NCBI GenBank assembly: GCA_947034885.2 | Contig: OX344757.2 | Span: forward strand, 5,704,001-5,768,000 | DNA from: Thuidium tamariscinum | Taxonomy: Eukaryota > Streptophyta > Bryopsida > Hypnales > Thuidiaceae | Direction: 5' to 3' | DNA: 64,000 nt | In this document: positions 47,302 through 60,902 of the stretch, piece after piece | Numbering within the stretch: the first letter of the stretch is position 1 | How the letters are laid out: each line of letters opens with the position of its first letter | The notes under the pieces: generated by a model | What the model saw: only the letters and a program-made list of their open reading frames with translations | What the model was told of the DNA's origin: nothing | The model's database searches: none | Program-made: the position numbers and the translations under genes

Positions 47302-50300
47302 TGTACATTGAATTTAATATTCTTTGTTTCTTTATTATAAAGAACTATTGGATATAGGGTTTGTCAATTACATAGTTTTGGTGAGAAGATAAAATGAAAC
47401 TCCAAAGAAAATATGTCCCTGGCGGTTCACACCCCTTATCTTTTGGTAACCACGTGGGATAATGGTCTGTTTAATATGTGGGTATTTATGTCCCCCTCTT
47501 CTTTTTTACCTCCTTACTAGTAGAAAAAAAGCTCCCGGAGTGTATTTCAGAGTATCCTATGTTTTTCTGTAAATTCTTTGAAGGACTAATTCTGAGCACC
47601 CTTTCTTTTTCTAATTTTCATAATTATAAAATACTGAGAACATCAATAGGATTGTATAAAAGGAAACATGTTAGCTTCAAGGATTTTGATGAACTAAGAA
47701 CATGGTGAAATGCACCGCATACGCTATGTATATGCCATTGAATAGTTTGAAAATCAAAAATCAAAGCTACAACTATTCACAATTCACCATTTATAAGAAA
47801 ACGAAACATACAATAGAAAAATTAAGTTGTAATAGACAATCCTAATGCAGTACCTGAAAGCAAAATTAAGACACAGGAACATATTCACATTCATTCATGT
47901 AATAAGAAAACTTAGGGAATTCAATTAGCCGATTGGGTTAAAAAATGCAAGTACCAATAAGTCTCCAAACCCATTCTAACATCTAAAATGAAGAAGTTCA
48001 AGGAAGTTTTGCTCTCAAAGCAACTATTATCGTAGGAGGCTCGTATAGAGGTTCAAAAACAGTGCAATCTTTTGTAACTACCTAACAGGAGGGTTCGCAT
48101 TGGATAGCTCATTGTCAGAAAATTAACTGTGGATTATATTGAAGCATGCTAAGATTTGTTTTCTACTGTTTGAATGGATTTTTTTTGAATTAGAATGGAT
48201 TCTATCCTAACTAAGTGTACTTATAGGTGTTCCCCAATTTCATTCAAAATAAAAAATGGTTGTTCAACTACTTTCTCTGAAATCTTTAATAAATTTGAAA
48301 TAATGATGAATTGAATAATTCATTTCAGTTTCTAAAAGGGACACATTTATTAACCACTTCTAGTGTTTTTCACATGTTCCTACTTCTTGAATGAAGCCAG
48401 ATTTTTTTGGAAATTGTGCATGCATAGGTCTTCGAAGCATACAAATCACAAATAGGGTCCTTTGACAAATTCTGCTTGAAAATTCATAACTAATTCAATT
48501 TTGCTTCAAAACAATATGAAACTACTTCAGTTAGATTCCTCATCTATTTTTCCTTGACTGAAAAATAAACTAAACATATTTCCATCTTAAGACATCCACA
48601 AAAAAAAAAAATGAACTCTTTACCTAAATGAGTTGAGTGTTAGCCTCCTACCATGCATATTTGGCTAACAAACTTGGCCCAATCATGAATCCCCAAAAAA
48701 ATATTTAAAAAAATAGAATTTCTGCAGGAGTCACACACTTGTCACAATCACGAATCCCAAAATAATTTAAAAATAAATACAAGCTGTGAATGTTGACTCA
48801 GGAAGTTGCTGAAACAGTGAGAGTATACAAGTACAACATTGGCAACCTTTCTCCTATTTAAAATTCAACTACATTAGAACTTATTGCATTTCAACTGCCT
48901 AATTGAATACCACTCGTGTAAATGGATCCTACTTCTCTAATTGTATTCCAGCGGCCTAGTTGAAATGCAGGGTTCACGTGGTAGCCACCTACCATACGAG
49001 GTAATTTCTAAACTAAACCCACTATTTACTTTTGGGGGAATCCCATATTTTCCATCCTATTTTTTTAATAAGGCTTAAATAAAGCTAGGAATTTCTCACC
49101 ATATTATTTTATTCAGAAAGGAAACTACAATATTTAACCTATGCTATAGTACATGTACGGAAACTATAAATTTTTGCTTCCATGAATTCAATTGACCCTA
49201 TTTTTTATGTCACGACACTTTCTGTTGCACCGGTAGTTTTCTCCCCAAGAAATATGTGCACTTTCATTCCAAAAAATTCTTTGTGAAGCTTCCGTTTTTT
49301 TTCCATTTCAAAAAAAAAAGATTTTCTTTTAAATTAATGCTTTTAAATGGAAGAAAAAGATGGCCACTTGTAATCTTCTTGACTACTTCCATGATTGTCT
49401 AAAAAGTTCCCCTTTCCGTTACAGAGATAACAATAATAAAAATACATTGTGGTATACTTCGTATTACTATCTTAGATGAAAGAAGTTCATTCAGTATGTA
49501 CTGATTTCATTTACTATGGCCATTTATATATATAGAATTTCATTTCTAATAGTCACGTTCCTACTAGGTTCTTAATCCGCACACAAACCTTGAATTCCAT
49601 TTTCTTAATTAGGGATGTGAAAAGGGAAACATAATGCGTTATCACAGGGTCACAGGAGACTATGAAGATATCCTTCTTCAATATGTGAACCACCACTTCC
49701 AGTCATATTAGAGATTAATTAAAAAACAAATATAGAACTAACAATTAAAAACAATAACAAAATGTTTGGAAAATGTTAAATACACTGAAAAGAGAATTTC
49801 CAATAAGAACTTTATTTAATATTGAATTGCATTTCCTTATTTGACGTGGCAATCTATAATAACATTGAACCTGTAGGTGGGACAGTTTCCAGCTCATTCT
49901 AAGAGGGACAATAACTCATTGTCTTTCTAGTAGGCTTGAGAACTTCTTAGGTATATACAATTTAATTACATCTATTCATAAGGACGATTATGGAATGTTA
50001 TCTTTCAAGCCCTACTTACAATGATTTCTGATAAGATAATATAATGTATATGCTCCCATGGCATTGTTTCTTCATGTATTGCGTTCTACTTCCGTGATTC
50101 CATAAGCCTATTGAGTTTCTTCCTCTGCATATAGCATTTAGGTTCATGATTATTGAAGGACTATTTCGAGAATTAGGAAAGAACATTACATAGAAATGAC
50201 TCTTTAACCTACGAAAACTATAAACTTTGCCTCATTCGAAACTGCTTATATGAAAAGTGAAACATGAAGTTTATATCCACTTTTTATTCTCTTTAAATGA

Positions 50301-52500
50301 AAATAAATAAATAAAATCATTTAATATTACTAGTTCCAATGATAATTTAATATGAGATTTATGATTAATAAAATACGTATATGTATTATGAATTAGGGAT
50401 ATTGCTCTTTGCTTGAAATTTAATGTATCTTTCCTACTTATTTTGAAAAAACATTTGAAAGTTCTTCAAGTCTGGGAGGTAATAGGTAATTTTTTATACT
50501 TTGTCATTCCCAACATGTTTAGAGTTTGTCCCTTCTGGTCTTAGTCCTTCCTATGAGCTTATAGAAAATCCCTTTAAATTTAAATAGAAAATCCTTTTCC
50601 TATTTTTTGAACCTTCTCTCCATTGTACAAATTTATATGTCATTCCAAAATCTTGAAGGCACTAAAATTCGTTTCCCTTTAGACATTGAAGTTCAATAAA
50701 AGGTAATGATGCTCCAATTTTCAATAATTTAAAACACACAACTATTACCACTTCAATGAAGGTCAATCAGCTGGAACCTTTAATTTGGAATGATTGACTA
50801 TGATTTTCCGAATGAAGTTTGGTTCATGCGTAGAGTTCGGTACTGATTGGAACTTCTCTTAGAATAGTGCTTATCTCTATTTTCACAATACACCTTACTT
50901 TAAGTACTCTACCTACTAGAGAAATCCGATATTCGAAATTATTCTAAATGGAATTTGGTGTACATTTTGATAAGGTATTAAGTAGTACCAGTTATGCATG
51001 CTAGAGATTTTCCATTTCAATTATTTAGGTCAAACTACTGTATGTTGAACTTATTAAAAAAAATTCAAAGGCTTCTCAGATTCAATTTATTTACTGTAAA
51101 CACTTTCATGATCCAACATAACAATCTTCCAATAAATGGTAGTAACATACCTACCGTTTAGTCTCCAGAAATTTTGTAAGGGGCTTTTTATGTCCTCAAA
51201 AGAATTAAAGAATGGACCATATATTATAGAGTTCAAAAACATTATCTGTATTACGACATCCTATAATACTTTATAGCAAGAGAGGGTTCTAATTTCTCTT
51301 TTTGATAGAGAATATACTTTTTGGCAGTACACATCGCTCCTAGAAATGCAGCAATTAGTACTTCCATATAGAACTATTTACCAACTGTATACAAGATTAT
51401 TTTGGTGATTTCCCAAAGCAAATGTCATCAATAGACAGTCGTTTCTAACTGTTGTATTTTCATGTGTTCTTCTAAAGTAATTATTAATAAATTCTAATTT
51501 CTTTCGAATGTGAAGAAACTCACCACAATTCTATGAAAATGTTTTATACTAAGTTCGTTTGTAGATAATACAAATAGTAACATTCAAATTTTATATTTTA
51601 TATTTCTGAACGATCTAGTAACGAATTTTGCAGGTTCTGTTTCGAAGCTTGTTTAAAGCACTTAATCACTTTAACATAAAACATCAATTCTTCAATGTTC
51701 ATTTACTCTTTGTTTCCAAATATGAGTAAGTAATGCAATACGAGCATTTTAGGGCATTGCAATGGAAGTTACTTTTTTAGTTAATTCATATCATGCATTC
51801 TTGAAAACAAAATGAAGTGAATTTACGAGAAGACGTTCTTCCATGAAGCATCCCCAAGCCTGACCATAACTTCAAAGAGCTGTTTCATGTTTTAAATAAA
51901 TTCATATTAAATTATGCTAAAAAAATAGAAATGTAATCCTCATTCACTCGTACTTATATGTTTGAAGAAATTTCTAGAAATAGTTTCGAAATTTGAAGTT
52001 TTCATGGACTAGGTATCTAATACGGAGTCTTTCCGCAAATATTTCATATTTAATTAATTATTCATGGACACAATGAAAATAAAATATGTACTAATTCAAG
52101 TCATCGTAGGAATAACTCCAACTTCGACTTCCCTACTTTACCAACGCTGTCAAGTATGCATAATGCACTTTCCGTACTGTCTCTGACTATGGAACCATGG
52201 GAGTGTGACCATTCAGTCTGTTCAGCTTCCTAACACAAAAACTGCAGTCCACGATCGCAGCATACAGAATTTCTTGAGGTAAGACATATGTTCATGATTT
52301 TCTGTGGCCGACACAGTTGTCCACGCTGCACTGTGCCAGAATCTTTGCAACCATGGAAGAATGAAGTCACATATTTTTTAGGAATTCGGCCTGTAGCTTG
52401 CTAGACGTTTTTTTTTTAATGATCAATGTCCATGAAGAAGGTATCTCAGAACATACCATTTCTCGGACGTTCGCAGTCTTGAAGTACCTGGGGTCACTAC
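47302..52500. other. AT-rich intergenic DNA
   Basis: About 5.2 kb of AT-rich sequence. No gene, RNA gene or intact transposon ends recognised. The frame 47478-47708 is not supported by any motif. Confidence 0.5.
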
Positions 52501-52704
52501 CCGGTCTTTGCCTGTACCATGGGTGACATCATTGGTTGGACCCGGTAGGGTCCATGTCTGGGTCATTTTCTGTAGTTTTATTCTCATGTCTTATCTCTCT
52601 GTTTTTGTCCAGGCTAGTGGGCTTTGGTGCTTTACTCCTTTTTTGGCAATCGTATTCAATTCGTTCAAAAAAATAAAATACTTGTATAAAGATAAATTTA
52701 GCAA

Positions 52705-52870
52705 CAATATGAGAATTCCACATGCAATCCTCGTGATGACATCCACCAAACAAAGTGGCAACTTCGGAATGAATTATTGGGGTCTAAAGAATCTACGAAA
52801 TTTCTGCACTCTATTCATGGTACACTATCAGAAGCCGAACTCCTAGCCGCCAAAGCAACGCAGCTGCCGT
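52705..52870 (+). CDS. Possible terminal exon
   Basis: After a possible acceptor (ATAAATTTAG), a frame beginning QQYENSTCNPRDD reads to TAA just past 52868, with a helical C-terminus (HGTLSEAELLAAKATQLP). The preceding sequence (GTCCAGGCTAGTGGGCTTTGG, ending in an A-rich tail near 52670) resembles the 3' tail of a plant LINE, so this could instead be decayed LINE flank. Partner exons were not identified. Confidence 0.3.
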
Positions 52871-53392
52871 AAAGTGGCATTTACAGATTCGTTGAAAATT
52901 GTTTTATATGAGGTTCATTTATTGTGAGTGGCGCCCAATCATGTCGTTGTCCAACGTAAGTTTTGACCTGAGACACGGAAAACCTGACACAGAAGGTGTG
53001 TGCCTCCGAAATTAACGTGAAACACTGAAATGCAAGTTGAAGCGCTGAACTGTAATATGTAGGAGCACGTTAAAGAACCCTTCTCTCATACAGGACACGA
53101 CGTACATTTTCCTATATTCTGACCGGGTATACAATCTACTCCGATAGCTTCAAAGTGTTCAGTTTGTACGGAGATGTTTTGAGAATCCCCTCACTTGCTG
53201 TATGCAGAAACATAATTTTCATATCTCTTTTAGTGAGACATGAAGCGTATTTCTCCGAAATTTATAAAGAAAAAACTCCTTGTATGCACGTCTATACAGA
53301 GCAATAGCTAAGTCAGTCATTTTCCTTGCATGTACTTCTCAGATTCGTCAATTCATAGTCGTCATGGATGACAAAATTCTAGCTTCATAGAA

Positions 53393-53848
53393 ATGCATGT
53401 ATGTAACTTGTGGGAAGGTCTAACTAAGTCACTATCTCTTTGGATTGTGAAGGTCCACGGGTACAGAGATCAAGTAAGGACAATTATGGCTAACGAAATC
53501 GGAGGTACTGCAAGTGTGCAAATCAAGGCAGACATATGTGTCGTACATGATGACATTTGTGTAGGGGCCGCAGATATCAGAATTCCTGAAGAGGAGGGAA
53601 TGATCTCCAGCCCTATCCTACAGGGAAGGTTTCATCCTCTTCAAACTAGTCGGAAAAGGAAATTTGATATGATGAAGCAACTGTTAGACATGGTCAAGGA
53701 ATCGAACGCAATCCTTCAGAAAGTGCAGTTACTGGAAAAGCAGAGTGCTGTTTTCATCGAGAGTGGCAGTCCGGAGATTGATGTTCATGCGGGCAGTGAT
53801 GACAGACTAGAACACTGGCAGGATGCATCGCACCTATGCAAACGTTAA
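53393..53848 (+). CDS. Small hypothetical protein or terminal exon
   Basis: The frame closes with TAA at 53848. The most likely internal start is ATG 53486 (MANEIGGTA), giving 120 residues; the open frame further upstream may be an intron. The protein has a central acidic patch (PEEEGMI), a basic RKRKFD motif and a predicted helix (MMKQLLDMVKESNAILQKVQ). Such a helix also occurs near the C-terminus of the six-exon gene, but similarity is weak. No family recognised. Confidence 0.42.
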   Translation: MHVCNLWEGLTKSLSLWIVKVHGYRDQVRTIMANEIGGTASVQIKADICVVHDDICVGAADIRIPEEEGMISSPILQGRFHPLQTSRKRKFDMMKQLLDMVKESNAILQKVQLLEKQSAVFIESGSPEIDVHAGSDDRLEHWQDASHLCKR

Positions 53849-54399
53849 CATTATTGGACCACAGAAATGGCAGTTAAGAACTTGTACGAGGCAACGCAGA
53901 GTGACATTAATTCAAAATATAGATACTTTTGGACAGCACATTCGTGTACTCTGTACTACACTGTGTTCACTCTTCTGTTATGAGTTTGACTTGTGTTGTT
54001 AATTGTTCCTCTTCGGCCAAAAATGCAATTGCGTTGTTGTCAAGATAATTGCTGAATCTACACTCCTGAGCAGTACACGATATTTCATTACTGAAGACTG
54101 TCACATCGAAGGAGTATTCCCTAGAGCTCGCTTGAAGCAACAGTTGCAGGGTGAAGTGGACTCCTCAATGAAGCTACAGAACATGTGTGTTACTCGCTAA
54201 CTATCTTGAACGGCAGTGAAGGAATAACACATTGGGGTAAAATATGTTTTTATTCATGAGAATGTACTTTGCTTTCAAATGTACTCAATCTAGTTCTTAC
54301 AGCTATAAAAGGAAACACATCTCTCGACTTAGCTTTCATCGTCATCTCAATTCACTGCCAACAACAAAACAGTGGAATGCAAATGTCACAGAGAATACG
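53849..54399. other. Spacer between convergent genes
   Basis: Lies between the 3' ends of the plus-strand frame (53848) and the OSB-like gene (54400). No further gene seen. Confidence 0.5.
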
Positions 54400-56131
54400 C
54401 TACAGTGACGCTGGCTTCTCAGACGATAACCTCTCTCTTACCCACTGTGGAGTATACCAACCGTCTATCCAAAGCGCCTTGTGGTTCAATTTGTGTTTAA
54501 AATCTGGCCCTCGCGGATTCTTTTTCGTACTCATGTTGTCCCACCAAGCTGTCGGGTCAGCGAAATAAGCTTCCCAGAACCTCTCCTCCACTGCTACGGT
54601 ATCTGCTTTCCGTGTCACAGCACTACGTCTGTCTTCTGCAGAAGGTGTTTGTCCGTGCATCACCGAAGCAATACTTCGCACCAGCTCCTTACCTTCTGAC
54701 TTTACCAACAGGAAGAAAATTCTGTCTAGGAACCACTCGCTTACTCGCTTCAGCGTCAGCACAAGAAGCCACAATATGAACGCTGCAATCTCTCTCTGCA
54801 AACAAAAAGTACACGCTATGATGACGTGAAGAGTGCAAAAAAAAATTGAAATGAACTTGTCGTGCGTGAACTCACCACAGATATGATATCTTTGCATTCT
54901 TGGATGTCAGACAATGCCTGCGCCAGCCAAGCTTCTTGCGCCATTGTCTCGTCTCTACTGAAGCGTACAATCTGAAATGAGAAATTGACAGACAGGAAGT
55001 ATTTAGCGATGGAAGATATGGATCTACTACGCTGAATGGCCTACGTCTTTTTAGTGACTTCAGCCTTTTCAGCCTTCCTTGCCACCTACTTCTTCATCCG
55101 TCAACGGTCATATAATAAAAAGAATCCATAAATAGATTAGTTTAATATATTTTGAAGTTTCTTATTCCTATTTTTACACGAAGTTAGTGTAAGCAGAGGT
55201 AGAACTGTTGTCATTATAATCAGACTTGGCTGGAAGGTAGAGAGAGCGCATCCCCGTCCAGTGACTTCAGAATACCAATCCTCAAAGCAGAAGGTGAGCA
55301 CTGCAAACTGCGAAGCGGACGTTGGCCATGAGAAGGAGTTCTATTCGCAAGTTCTGAAGAATGGTACAGAAAATATTTGCTTCGCCCTATTGTTCTGGCG
55401 AACATAAACAACACTTCTAACTTAAACGTTCCCAGAAATTCCAATTCATACAGCACAATAGTTTCCTTTTTTAGTTTCAGGTGCACATGCATGCCAGTGG
55501 AACGCCAACTGTGCCCAATAAACCAATGCAGTCGCTGGAGGCGCTCTCATGTATCAACGTCTGTATGTCGTGTACCTCCTTTCGAGGACTTACGATACAC
55601 CACACGCGTACTCTGGAGACGTGATCCATGAACAACAACGGTCTTTTCCTTCAACCCGTACGACGACATGTGCTTCCCTTGCAGAATGGAACCTGTCTTC
55701 GTACTGCTTCCTGGTTCATGTTTGGTGACCCAGAATATTTCTTCAAATGAGTCATCTAAATCGACTGACACTAATGGAAGTTCTTGTGACTGAACTTCCT
55801 CAGTTGCCACGGAAATTTTCGCTTTGACAGAGCGAAAACTTCTCGACGTCCTTTTCCCTGATGTCTTCCAATGAAGCACTATGTCTTTAACTTCATGAGC
55901 ATCTCCATACTTGCGGCTACCGCACTCCGACGTAGTAAGAGCAGTCCTCGTTGTTGATGTAGAACTGCGCTTACTGGATGGAAAAGGTGAAGGCTGGAAG
56001 TCGTCGTCTGAGGAGTCGGGACTGAAATGACGAAAGTGTGTACGTCTACCTGAATCCATTATGTGCTTCTCTTGCATTCCAGACGTCGCCGTAGGTATAG
56101 TGACGGATTCCTTGTCCTTCACAATGTCTGC
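54400..56131 (-). CDS. OSB-like PDF-motif protein, four exons visible
   Basis: Exons 55594-56131, 55226-55353, 54876-54971 and 54400-54795 join in frame with GT-AG introns (386 codons including the stop). The 5' end is not found; the first visible exon follows a GTCCGCAG acceptor. The N-terminal half is Ser/Thr-rich and charged (SPDSSDDDF). The third exon and the start of the last hold a hydrophobic segment (AAFILWLLVL). The C-terminal part contains FWEAYFADPTAWWDN, then KKNP, then PDFKHK, then ALWIDGW. This matches the PDF motif of plant organellar single-stranded DNA-binding (OSB) proteins. No OB-fold is evident, so it is not a standard OSB protein. It may be a single-stranded DNA binding module used elsewhere, for example in a transposon protein. 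Confidence 0.68.
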
Positions 56132-58487
56132 CTGCGGACCATAACGTCAAACAGAAATTAGAGGAAAAACAAAAGCTTCATCAGATGAAAGCACAGATTG
56201 TAGTAATGAAGCGATATTCGATACAACAATGACCTGAAGGTTATGTTCTAGAAATCGTCATTATATGATGAAGACAATTAAGTGCTAGAGCAGGACCCAA
56301 GTCTTAGAAGAATTCAGTGCTGGAGGTTGCCGTCCTCGATGCCTGGATTTTCCGAGGACACACACATACAGAAGACATTTTTCTTCTTCTTGCAAAGCCT
56401 CTCGTCATTTCTCTAACATTGGTTCCTGAAACGACTGTGGGAGTATTTGTCGTTGTCCATTTTTTTCTTTGAAATAGAGAAGGAATTCGGGAAAGAAATT
56501 ACTGTGAGTTACTAATTTCTTTTCTTCTAATTCAGCGAAGCTAACAAAACAGTTCAAATCAATTACAGCGGACTGGACCGAAAATAAATTTCATCGACGA
56601 TAATGGGCATGTCGTGGACTCCGGGCTTATCGTACAGAATATCCGTTGCATTATGATTTTCACCATTCTATTTGTTTTCCTTTTACCACCGCACAGGACA
56701 AAGTAATCAGAATAAGGAACCCAGTCTTACACACCTTGCATTGGGGTCCCATGTGTCCAAAGCCAGTTGTAGGTACTGCTTGAACGGTAATCATGCCCCC
56801 CAATGAACACCTTCTGCGGCGTCTTCCAGAAAAAGGTGCCTATGATTCTAATTTTTCATTGGACGAGCATTTTCCAATGGCGGTCACTGTGTATGACCTT
56901 AGCGGAGGACCTGCATGGCTCTATGTTTTCTGTAGGCTTCGCTTATTATGCATGAAAGACAGAAGTGAACCTGACCTTTTCTTCCACAGATTCCGGCGTG
57001 AGCCATGAATTACATTCAAAATGAGAGCCCACGAACTTCTGTGCACGTCACCCACTGAAATTGGTCTTAGCCACTGAGGACGGTTAAACCCCGGTGTGGC
57101 AACTCGTGTATTATATGCAGGGGGGACTGTTTTGAGAAGAGCAAAAAAAGGCTGAGTATATCAATTTTGATAATTTCTTATAACGTTAAAAGAGATTTTT
57201 ATAACACTTTTTTAATGAGGAGCTAGGGCTGAGATTTCTAATAATTTATGCTACACTTAACAGAATTTAGACTATTGATGTAATTTTGAACTATATTTGC
57301 AAAACATCAAGAGATTTCCTAATGTTGAAAGTCATAGACTTTATGATTTTCATAGATGAATTTTTTTGTTGAAATGGCTATATTCCATATGCCATTTTTA
57401 AATTGTATGGTTTAAACCATTTAGCACATGTATAGATTTTAGAGTGCACAATCTAAACTAAAGAAGTATTAGAATTTGTGCAACAATTGCCATTTTATCA
57501 AAATTCTCCGTGAGGATCTCATAAAGAATTGCATCTAATATAAACAATACATAAAAAACATTGTGAAATTTTGTATGTATTTCCAAACTTTTTTAAATTA
57601 AAATTTCTACACTTTGTTAGTCCTTCATGGCTTTCACAACCCTATTCACAACTTTGTGAAGATGGATGCTTCAAGTAGTTTGGCAATAAAGGTGCACCAA
57701 TTTAACTCTAAACCATATATACAACATTATTTCATCGAGTACACATATCATAAATTTGGAACATGTGATAAATTAAAGATGATGAAATTCAAAACATAAC
57801 ACACTATGAGATTCATGATATTGAGAGTATAGTGCTATGACAAAAAGATTATAAAAATAATGATAGTGAAAAATTCTCCATTTAAATTTAATTTGATTAA
57901 GTAGAAAGCTAACTTCAAATGTCAAGAATCTTATATTATAAATAGTTGAGATAACAATGCCATCTAACCTTTGGCATTTAGAATCCTCGCCATCAAGATA
58001 GTTGAGGTTATAATGACATCTACTCCCTAGCATTACAAGAAGATTTTTTAAGAAGAAAAAATAAGAAATAAGAAAATTTAGTAATTTGAAAAAAAAGCTA
58101 GGGGATTTGATTGGTGCCCCCGTTTGAGAAATTCTTTGTATAATAAGTTCTTAAAATGTCTTTTAAATGCCAAAAACTATTATGATTGATATAAAAATTA
58201 TACCATTCAATTCTTCTCAATGTCTTCTTTCTTGCTATATGCCTAAAGCTTACATGATAAAAAAAATTGCACCCTTATTGTACATTAGAAAAGTTAAGAA
58301 AGCACTTGTATTGCCACTGGGAGTTGCCCCCCCGGGGGTTAAACTCTGTAAACTTGTATTGATTGACTTTAGTGGACATACTGGGTGAAAGAATTCCATT
58401 CCTGTGTGGTGAATACATAGGGGCCCTAGTACGCAATAAACATAGGGAAAACGGTGATTGCAACAAACAAATGTACAGTTTAGTGTG
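56132..58487. other. Upstream region of the OSB-like gene, then AT-rich DNA
   Basis: 56.1-57.1 kb has gene-like composition and may hold missing 5' exons of the OSB-like gene. The plus-strand frame 56793-57008 has no recognisable domain. From about 57.15 kb the sequence turns AT-rich with no gene seen. Confidence 0.4.
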
Positions 58488-59215
58488 GGGTCGTGGCAAG
58501 AAACACTTACCGGTTTTGTCTCAAAATGGCTCAAAATGAATGAGTCCTGTGAGTCATGTGATCCTTTGAAATTTTTTTTTTAAAAATTGAAAAAAATATA
58601 GATAATTTGAAGAGCAATGAGAATATTATGTCTCTTGAAATTCAAGCCTAAGGAAGTTTTTCTCTAAATGTTATAGACAATGGAAAATATAATGAAAATA
58701 GCTCTTTTTCATGAATTTGGTAAAAATATTAAAAGAATACAAAAAATATAAATAAAAAACTCTTTCTTTCTCCAAGTAAAGGTCTTTCTTTTACAACAAA
58801 TTTCATCTTCGGAAAAAATAAATTCTATTCTCCACACTTGTACAAAGTCAACCTCTTTGACGACATGTGGAGGTTGAACAGTATATTATTTTCAAAGAAT
58901 CTCTTCGCGGTATTGTTTAACTTTAGGTAAGGTCCTTGCATGGCAATTTTGAGCTCAGTATTTTCATTATTGGGCCAGAAATAGGACTAAAACCCCCCAA
59001 AATGGCCATGGTACACTCCCAATCGGGGGTAGTTCAAAAATAGTAAATTAATTTTGAAAAAATTGAAAAAATTACACAAAATGTAAAACTTTTGTAGGCA
59101 CCTTCATTTCAAGTATCAAGTCAAATGAACAGATTATGCAAAAGTTATGAGCAAAAAACTACCTCCAGAAGGTCAAGGTGACAAAAAAAAGAACAAGTGT
59201 TTCTTGCCAAAGCCC
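58488..59215. mobile_element. Non-autonomous element with GGCAAGAAACAC termini
   Basis: The left end is GGGTCGTGGCAAGAAACAC and the right end, reversed, is GGGCTTTGGCAAGAAACAC. About 728 bp. The core resembles that of 61863-62594 (a CCCCAAAATGG-like track and a shared GCAAAAGTTATG). No ORF; the target duplication is unclear. Confidence 0.55.
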
Positions 59216-59847
59216 TGGGACACGTTCCATGTTCCTCTGTTTTTTGACCCAAATTTATGTAATATCACCTTTATAGATTCAAGTTTAGAGAGAAAGGTAT
59301 TCATTATTATTACAACGTTCTTTAATTGTTTTCCTAATTTCCAAAAATAAATTAATATTCAGAAACAAATCCGAAGTACATGTTATACTTTGCCATTTAC
59401 ATGTGTTCAGTATAAAGAGTTCCTTCATTTTATGATTTTGAGATGAATAGTCGATGACAGGCTCTTATAGTAGACTTTTAGGTATATAGAGGAGGATATT
59501 GAAAACAAAAGAACTCTGTGTTTCATGCAAATTTTGAAAGTGCATTCCTTTGGACTAGTTTTTCTGAAACATATAAAATAGTGTCTTTGTGCTTTTATTA
59601 GTGGATAATCATGTCCATGAAGTTCTTTTGAATGGCATATTCCGATGTTTTGTGATATTTTTTTCCCTTATTTATCTCTTATAATAACTAGAAGGAATGT
59701 ATGTTTTCGATTTTTTAACCTTAGAAGTTATCTTCCTCATACCATTTCTGAGTGCAATTCCCTCCATATGTACTTTGATCTAAAAGGTCTATACATAAAT
59801 TGTTAGAAGGAAATAGTGAACATTCCTTTTCTAGTTTATTCAATGCA

Positions 59848-60902
59848 GGGTGATTGCAAGAAAGGGTTGTCCTTTTTGGCGTCACAGTGGAAGTGACATT
59901 TGTGCCATTGGTTATAAATGTTGGGGTATTAATCCAATGTACTTGAAATTTCTATTGAAGATGGATGGCAAATTTCGTTAGAATGGAAGTATTCCTTTAA
60001 TTTGACACTTTAGACACTTCAAACCGCACGATCTGAAATCTAAAAATGTCATAGATTTTTGAAATGTACATGTGTTGTAGATTTTTGAAATCTACACCTA
60101 TAGAAGATGTTAACACTGTCTGCTCTAAAATCAAAATGTGCCATAGATTTTGAAGATCTACATATGTCCTAGATGTTTAAAATGTATACTAGTTCTAGAT
60201 GTTAATTTTCAGTTCAATCCATGCGGTCTGGAAAATGGCATAAGGAATACCGCCATTTTAACAGAATTTGCCATATAGACAATATAATGGTAAAGAAATT
60301 CCTTATTTTTTAGAAATTTTCAAGAAACATTTTCTAATTAAATTTTATTTTACCTAATTTGTCACACTTTGTAATGTAGGGGTTTTTAGTGCTGTGGAGT
60401 ATCCAAAATTAATGATGTAGATTTCAAATTTGTATGGTATATTTATACAGTAAAGATTGATGAGGTGACCAAATTATTTTTTAGAAACATTATTTCATGT
60501 CCTCTACATTGATACAAATAGAGGCCCCTTGCGCATTCAATTGTGAACATGAAAAATGGTTTCAAAGTAATTCTTTTGGTGAAATCTAATGTTCTTAAAT
60601 CCTTCCCAAATTGCCAATTTTTAGTTTTTTTAAAATTTTCTTTTCCTAGTTTTTACAAATTAAAAAGTGAAAGTACTAATTTCCGTGAGATTTTCCACTT
60701 TTCTAGTTCTCTTAGTTAGAGAATTTTCTTGAACTTTACCTTCGTACGGTACCTTCTTCAGTTCTTTTTAAAGGTATATTCATGAAAATTATTTTTCACA
60801 TTCTTTAAAAATAGTTTTTCTAATTAAATAGTGCTCCTGAGAAAATTATGAGTACTATTCAAAATGAGACAAAAAATGGGAGGCCTTTTCTTGCAATCAC
60901 CC
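59848..60902. mobile_element. Non-autonomous element with GGGTGATTGCAAGAAA termini
   Basis: A 1055-bp element with 16 perfect terminal bases (GGGTGATTGCAAGAAA) and TGCA on both sides (59844-59847 and 60903-60906), a possible 4-bp duplication. No coding sequence recognised. Confidence 0.68.

Noticed and set aside
52640-52680. LINE 3' end as a defined feature
   Set aside because: Only a resemblance in wording and an A-rich tail; no reverse transcriptase or target duplication seen.
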